From contig DAOUFG010000112.1 in assembly GCA_034430115.1 (NCBI GenBank), forward strand, positions 1 to 25,372: a DNA stretch of 25,372 nt, written 5' to 3'. The notes beneath the pieces are model-generated. The model made no database searches, was not told the DNA's origin, and saw only the letters and a program-made list of their open reading frames with translations. This DNA comes from CAIXPS01 sp034430115 (lineage in GTDB: Bacteria > Chloroflexota > Anaerolineae > J036 > Brachytrichaceae). Below, one piece after another: positions 21,695-25,372 of this stretch. Both the position numbers and the translations under genes were made by a program. The stretch's first letter is position 1. Each line of letters starts with the position of its first letter.

Positions 21695-23044
21695 ATGTCC
21701 ACCCACAATAAAATGACAAGACGACAGATGTTGCGTACTGCCGCATCGGTGGCACTCGGTACCATCGCGGCTGCTTGCGCCTCAGCCGCACCTCAGACAA
21801 CCCCCACAACAGCGTCAGAGACAGCGCCTGGAGCAGCGCCCACGACCGCACCAAGTGCAGGGAATACCACGCTCGAGTTTTGGACCTTTAACGATTACGC
21901 CACCGGCGTCCCGCTCCAGATATTCAACGGCTTTATCAGTCAATTCGAGGGCGAGAACCCGAATATCAAAGTCAACCTGACAGGCAAACCTGGTACAGAC
22001 ATCCTGGCAGGGGTAGTCGCAGGGGCCGGGTCAGGAGACTTGCCCGACGCGATCCAAATCCAGTTGTCCGTAGGCGGTGACCTGATCGCCGTTAACGCCC
22101 TTCAAGATATGGAGCCCTACTGGGCTGGCATGTCCAAAGACTATCAAACGCAGTTCAACAAGGGCGCTTTGGATCCCTGCACCCCTGAAGGGAAGGTGTA
22201 TGGCCTGCCATTCTCGGCCTACGCTGCCATCCTGTTCCGCAACCTGGCCGTGTTAAAGAAAGCCAGCATCGATACCTCTGCGCCACCTAAGGACTGGACC
22301 GAATTTGCCGACCAATTGGATAAGGTCACCAAGGCGGGCCTAAAAGGCACGGGGAAGATACTGGGTAGTGACTGGACCCAGATGCACTTCTATGGCGGCG
22401 TTCCCGGCACGTCAAAGAGGACAATCGCTCAAGACGGCAAGTCCACCGAACTTAAGGCTGACGCCTATCAGACGCTGTTCGAGTTCCTGTTGAAGATTAA
22501 GCCATACACCATTGCCTCCTTTGAGTCTGATACAGCAACTGCCGACCTGTTTTCCACTAACCAGTTAGCCTTTGTCACCATGGGTCCATGGCTGGCGCCG
22601 ACTTTGGACGCCGTGAAAGGCAAGAACGACTTTGATTATGATGTCGTCGAGATCCCGGGCCAAACAGCGGATCAAAAGGGATCGATTCGTGGCGGCGAGT
22701 TCACTGGCATGACCTCGACCAAGAATAAGGATCAGGCCTGGAAGTTTATCCAATTCATCAGCGATTACCCGCAAGAAGCCAAATGGGCCGCCACAATTGG
22801 CCGCTTGATGGCGAACGACAAGGCGTTGCAACAACCAGATGTAGCGAAGAACACGCTCGTCCAGATAACAGGCAAAGCCTTCAACAATGCCATTGATGAA
22901 GCGCGGATGATGCAGAAGAATGTGACAGGCTGGGCGCAACCCGAAATCGACTACGGGACCCAGGTGGATGCAGGCAAACTTACGCCTGCCGAGGCTGCGC
23001 CACAGATGATCGACGCGATCAATAAAGTCCTGAGCGGCGGATAG
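21695..23044 (+). CDS. Carbohydrate ABC transporter substrate-binding lipoprotein (family 1)
   Basis: This 449-residue protein binds sugar outside the membrane. The N-terminus has a twin-arginine-like motif (TRRQMLR, 8-14), a hydrophobic segment and a lipobox IAAAC with C28 as the lipidated residue, then a Thr/Ala/Pro-rich tether (about 29-55). The mature part begins TLEFWTFNDYATG and contains NPNIKVNLTGKPGTD and PDAIQIQLSVGGDLIA, the usual lobe-I pattern of SBP_bac_1 (MalE/UgpB-like) proteins, then GLPFSAYAAILFRNLAVLKKA and FVTMGPWLAP. AGGAGGAA at about 21679-21686 is a strong ribosome binding site. Two permease genes follow, and no ATPase gene is in the window, so a shared MsmK/MalK-type ATPase is likely. 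The specific sugar is unknown. Confidence 0.9.
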   Translation: MSTHNKMTRRQMLRTAASVALGTIAAACASAAPQTTPTTASETAPGAAPTTAPSAGNTTLEFWTFNDYATGVPLQIFNGFISQFEGENPNIKVNLTGKPGTDILAGVVAGAGSGDLPDAIQIQLSVGGDLIAVNALQDMEPYWAGMSKDYQTQFNKGALDPCTPEGKVYGLPFSAYAAILFRNLAVLKKASIDTSAPPKDWTEFADQLDKVTKAGLKGTGKILGSDWTQMHFYGGVPGTSKRTIAQDGKSTELKADAYQTLFEFLLKIKPYTIASFESDTATADLFSTNQLAFVTMGPWLAPTLDAVKGKNDFDYDVVEIPGQTADQKGSIRGGEFTGMTSTKNKDQAWKFIQFISDYPQEAKWAATIGRLMANDKALQQPDVAKNTLVQITGKAFNNAIDEARMMQKNVTGWAQPEIDYGTQVDAGKLTPAEAAPQMIDAINKVLSGG

Positions 23045-23065
23045 GCGAGACGATCAGACCTTGAT

Positions 23066-23111
23066 TGCCGGCGGGAACCGGTCCCTTTAGTCGAACTGGC
23101 CTCCGCCGGCA
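23066..23111 (+). other. Intercistronic stem-loop between the binding protein and permease genes
   Basis: TGCCGGCGG (23066-23074) pairs perfectly with CCGCCGGCA (23103-23111). Inside it, CCGGT and ACTGG can pair (one wobble). No T-run follows, so it is not a standard terminator. It sits in a gap of about 180 bp and could protect the binding-protein mRNA so that more of it is made than of the permeases. Confidence 0.45.
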
Positions 23112-23223
23112 CGATGTCGCTCACCGCATGTGGCCTCTCAGATGGTAGCTCCGGGCAAAGGTTCCGAGCGGCATGAGAGCGCCTGCCGGTAACTGGTGTT
23201 TCGTCGTGATGAGAACAGTTGCT

Positions 23224-24129
23224 ATGAGCAAGCAGAAAAAGCCGTTTTGGCGATATGGGAAACACTATCTCATGATCGCTCCGTTCTTCGCCCTGTTCAC
23301 AGTGTTCTACCTGATTCCTCTCGTTTACGGGCTCCTTATTAGCTTCCAGCAATGGGATGGTGTTCACCAGCCGATCTTCGTAGGGATGAACAACTTTGTG
23401 AAAGTGGTGAACTCGGCCTACTTTGGAACCGCGTTCCTGAACCTGGCCAAGTACGTCGTCATTACCATGTTCTTTGGTATTACCATCGCCTTTGGCCTGG
23501 CGCTACTGGTTAGTCGCTTCAAAGGGGGCGCTTCCAACGTTTTCCGCAGCGCTTACTTCTTGCCCACAGTCATCCCACTCTTCCTTACCGCAGCCGTCTG
23601 GCGCTGGATGTTCACGCCAGATTATGGTTTTCTAAACCGCATCCTCGTGTTCTTCGGCATCTCTTCCATAAACTGGCTAACCGACCCCACTTATATGATT
23701 CCCGCCGCCGTAGTCGTAGATGTATGGAGATCGACAGGCTTTAACATGATCATCCTACTTGCCGGTCTGAATGGCATCCCGGTGGAATATTACGAGGCGG
23801 CCAGGGTAGATGGTGCCAACACCGCGCAACAAATCTTCTATATCACTATCCCGCAACTGGAGCCCGTCCTATTCCTGGTCATCGTCAATGGTTTCATCTC
23901 TGCACTACAGATATTCGATATTCCCTGGCTCCTCACACAATCAAGCTATTCGGCTTACGGCGGCCCGCTGCAAGGGATGCTCTTCCCTGTGATGGACATC
24001 ATGGGCCGTGCCTTTGGGGCGCTTAAGTTTGGAGAGGCTTCCGCCTACGCATGGATCCTGCTCATCGTTGTCCTGTTGATCACGCTGATTCAATTTGCCT
24101 TGCGCAACCGCTATTCGCAGTCGCAGTAG
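23224..24129 (+). CDS. Sugar ABC transporter permease, MalF/UgpA-type
   Basis: This 301-residue inner-membrane subunit has about six helices, starting with YLMIAPFFALFTVFYLIPLVYG. The cytoplasmic EAA loop is YYEAARVDGANTAQQIFYITIP, which docks onto the ATPase. With its partner it forms the translocation channel. The frame is open to ATG 23173, with further ATGs at 23209 and 23224. I prefer 23224 because MSKQKKPFWRYGKHY is a typical basic N-terminus, whereas the upstream residues look non-coding. Ribosome binding site support is weak for all three. It is 12 bp from the next permease gene and is clearly co-transcribed with it. Confidence 0.9.
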   Translation: MSKQKKPFWRYGKHYLMIAPFFALFTVFYLIPLVYGLLISFQQWDGVHQPIFVGMNNFVKVVNSAYFGTAFLNLAKYVVITMFFGITIAFGLALLVSRFKGGASNVFRSAYFLPTVIPLFLTAAVWRWMFTPDYGFLNRILVFFGISSINWLTDPTYMIPAAVVVDVWRSTGFNMIILLAGLNGIPVEYYEAARVDGANTAQQIFYITIPQLEPVLFLVIVNGFISALQIFDIPWLLTQSSYSAYGGPLQGMLFPVMDIMGRAFGALKFGEASAYAWILLIVVLLITLIQFALRNRYSQSQ

Positions 24130-24140
24130 GGGGAACAAAC

Positions 24141-25037
24141 ATGGCAACCAATATGTTATCTTCAGGCCCAGTGGGTAGGCAGATGGTTGCAAGACACCTG
24201 CTGCGTAAACATCTCACGTTCTCGAACATCTTGAAATGGATCGTGGCTCTTTTCTGGTTCCTGGTCACAGTCTTCCCTGTGTGGTGGATGTTCAATATCG
24301 TCTTTACGGATCCAGGCTCACCAATAGCCATCAATCCGCGCCTCTATCCATCTTCTCTGAGCGCCGGAATTGCGAACATCACAACCGTCGTTTCGGAATC
24401 CCAGTTTCTAAATTCCTACCTGGTATCCCTTTCATTCGCGGTCCTGCAGGTCGCCGGGATGCTGCTGGTGTGTTCTATGGCGGCCTTCGAGTTTGGCTTA
24501 TATAAGTTCCCCGGCAAGGATGCGCTCTTCCTGATAGCCATTTCAGCGCTTATGGTGCCGTTTGTAGTGACTCTCATACCCACCTATCGCATCGTGGCGC
24601 TCTTGAAATGGACCAATTCGATCCAGGGCCTGGCCGTACCAGGCATGGCATCGGCATTTGGGCTCTTCTTACTGCGTCAATTCATGGAAAGCCTGCCACG
24701 CGATTTGATGGATGCCGCCGAAATTGACGGCGCCGGGCACTTTGGCACCTACTGGAATGTGGCCTTGCCGCTCTCTTACAACGGGCTCATTACCCTGGGC
24801 GTGTTGGCCTTCATGGCCGCCTGGGGCAGCTACATCTGGCCCCTGGTGGTAAATAGCAAGGCCCAGTGGTACACCGTCAGCCTGGCAGTCTCCAAGTATC
24901 TGAGCACTCAATCGTGGAGCCCACCCGAAATCACGATGACAGCCTCGTTCTTGGCTGCACTGCCTCCGGTTATCTTTTACGTAGTCTTACAGCGCTTTAT
25001 CGTGCAAGGCATCGCATTGACCGGCATGAAGGGTTAG
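24141..25037 (+). CDS. Sugar ABC transporter permease, MalG/UgpE-type
   Basis: This 298-residue inner-membrane subunit has six predicted helices, the first being WIVALFWFLVTVFPVWWMF. The EAA loop is LMDAAEIDGAGHFGTYWNVALPLS, followed by GVLAFMAAWGSYIWPLVV and the family ending QRFIVQGIALTGMKG. The frame is open upstream of 24141, but ATG 24141 is preceded by AGGGGGAA at 24128-24135, an excellent ribosome binding site, and lies 12 bp after the previous stop. It pairs with the permease encoded upstream. No ATPase gene follows, since the next frame looks like a glycoside hydrolase. Confidence 0.9.
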   Translation: MATNMLSSGPVGRQMVARHLLRKHLTFSNILKWIVALFWFLVTVFPVWWMFNIVFTDPGSPIAINPRLYPSSLSAGIANITTVVSESQFLNSYLVSLSFAVLQVAGMLLVCSMAAFEFGLYKFPGKDALFLIAISALMVPFVVTLIPTYRIVALLKWTNSIQGLAVPGMASAFGLFLLRQFMESLPRDLMDAAEIDGAGHFGTYWNVALPLSYNGLITLGVLAFMAAWGSYIWPLVVNSKAQWYTVSLAVSKYLSTQSWSPPEITMTASFLAALPPVIFYVVLQRFIVQGIALTGMKG

Positions 25038-25059
25038 CCAGTCCATATTTATCAAGGCC

Positions 25060-25372
25060 ATGACAACTTCTTCCATCGCGCTCCACAACGGTGTGCCGGC
25101 GCCTTTCCTGAATGAGAACCTACAACCGCCTATCGCGGCCTATGCCGGGCCAGATGATTTGCGCTCATTCGAACAAGCAGGCATCTGCCTGTTTACTTTT
25201 TATATTCCCGGCGACTGGTGGGTTGGGCCGGAACAATATGATTTCGCACCGATCGACGATTACCTCACCCATTACATCGCACACCTGTCAAACGGCTTCT
25301 TTATGCCGCGCATCGACTTGAGCAAGCAAGGCTTCCCCTGGTGGGGGAAGCTACACCCCGGCGAGATGAACG
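25060..25372 (+). CDS. Probable glycoside hydrolase, clan GH-A-like (N-terminal fragment)
   Basis: From ATG 25060 the frame stays open to the window edge (104 codons). The peptide has FEQAGICLFTFYIPGDWWVG then YDFAPIDDYLTHYIAH and FFMPRIDLSKQGFPWW. An early buried strand ending in hydrophobic residues, a tryptophan-rich loop, a YDF-x2-ID segment and a following RIDL strand are typical of the first two beta-alpha units of GH-A TIM barrels such as GH42-like beta-galactosidases. No signal peptide is seen, so a cytoplasmic enzyme acting on imported oligosaccharide is likely. It starts 22 bp after the permease stop and is probably in the same operon. AAGG lies too close to the ATG to be a good ribosome binding site. 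The catalytic residues lie beyond the edge. Confidence 0.6.
   Translation, partial: MTTSSIALHNGVPAPFLNENLQPPIAAYAGPDDLRSFEQAGICLFTFYIPGDWWVGPEQYDFAPIDDYLTHYIAHLSNGFFMPRIDLSKQGFPWWGKLHPGEMN

Noticed and set aside
23173..23223. Longer start for the first permease
   Set aside because: The extra 17 residues are not membrane-protein-like, and the 23224 start gives a typical basic N-terminus. The ribosome binding site does not settle it.
1..25372. tRNA, rRNA, CRISPR array, insertion sequence or phage genes
   Set aside because: I scanned for cloverleaf-like tracts, regular direct repeats with spacers and transposase or integrase motifs, and found none. The repeats present are short word tracts without a mobile-element gene.

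Overview
The window is ordinary bacterial chromosome, densely coding on both strands, with moderately high GC by eye. It contains no rRNA, tRNA, CRISPR array or insertion sequence that I can recognise. The gene mix points to a heterotrophic, at least partly anaerobic member of the Chloroflexota (Anaerolineae-like). The evidence for this is a bifunctional AdhE behind a Rex-type operator, a rubrerythrin, sugar ABC transport, sugar kinases, and multi-domain two-component proteins of a style common in that phylum. This placement is an inference from gene content, not a measured phylogeny.

Layout. 1-2943 (+): the 3' end of a probable family 5 solute-binding protein gene, a class I SAM methyltransferase, a DAO-type FAD oxidoreductase and a small tail-anchored protein. 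A bidirectional terminator (3003-3030) closes this block. 3105-6499 (-): a tightly packed three-gene operon. In transcription order it encodes a metallo-beta-lactamase-fold protein with altered zinc ligands and a Lys/Arg-rich tail, a fused mannose-family PTS IIC-IID membrane protein, and a protein with two CxxC...CxxH modules. No PTS IIA, IIB, HPr or EI gene is visible. 6783-10453 (+): a two-helix membrane protein, galactokinase, rubrerythrin, thiamine pyrophosphokinase and an unrecognised membrane protein.

10454-13510 (+): adhE with its control region. A good sigma70-type promoter is followed immediately by a perfect 22-bp palindrome matching Rex operators, and a strong composite terminator follows the gene. 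13600-17830 (-): a four-gene run encoding a GT-B glycosyltransferase, RmlC-type epimerase, BadF/NagK-type sugar kinase and SAM methyltransferase. It converges on the adhE terminator. 18039-21561: a hybrid histidine kinase (+) and an HTH/HATPase-like/receiver protein (-), which face each other and overlap tail to tail by 62 bp. 21695-25372 (+): a carbohydrate ABC transporter (lipoprotein and two permeases) followed by the start of a probable glycoside hydrolase. The two-component pair and the transporter plausibly form one sugar-sensing and uptake unit.

The strongest lead for something undescribed is the 3105-6499 operon, an orphan PTS-like channel fused into one polypeptide and embedded with two metal-site proteins. 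Second are the two-component proteins, in which the conserved receiver residues are split between a pseudo-receiver and a receiver. A third theme is short-word intergenic repeat sequence that has been absorbed into two coding regions (1281-1304 and 17261-17338).
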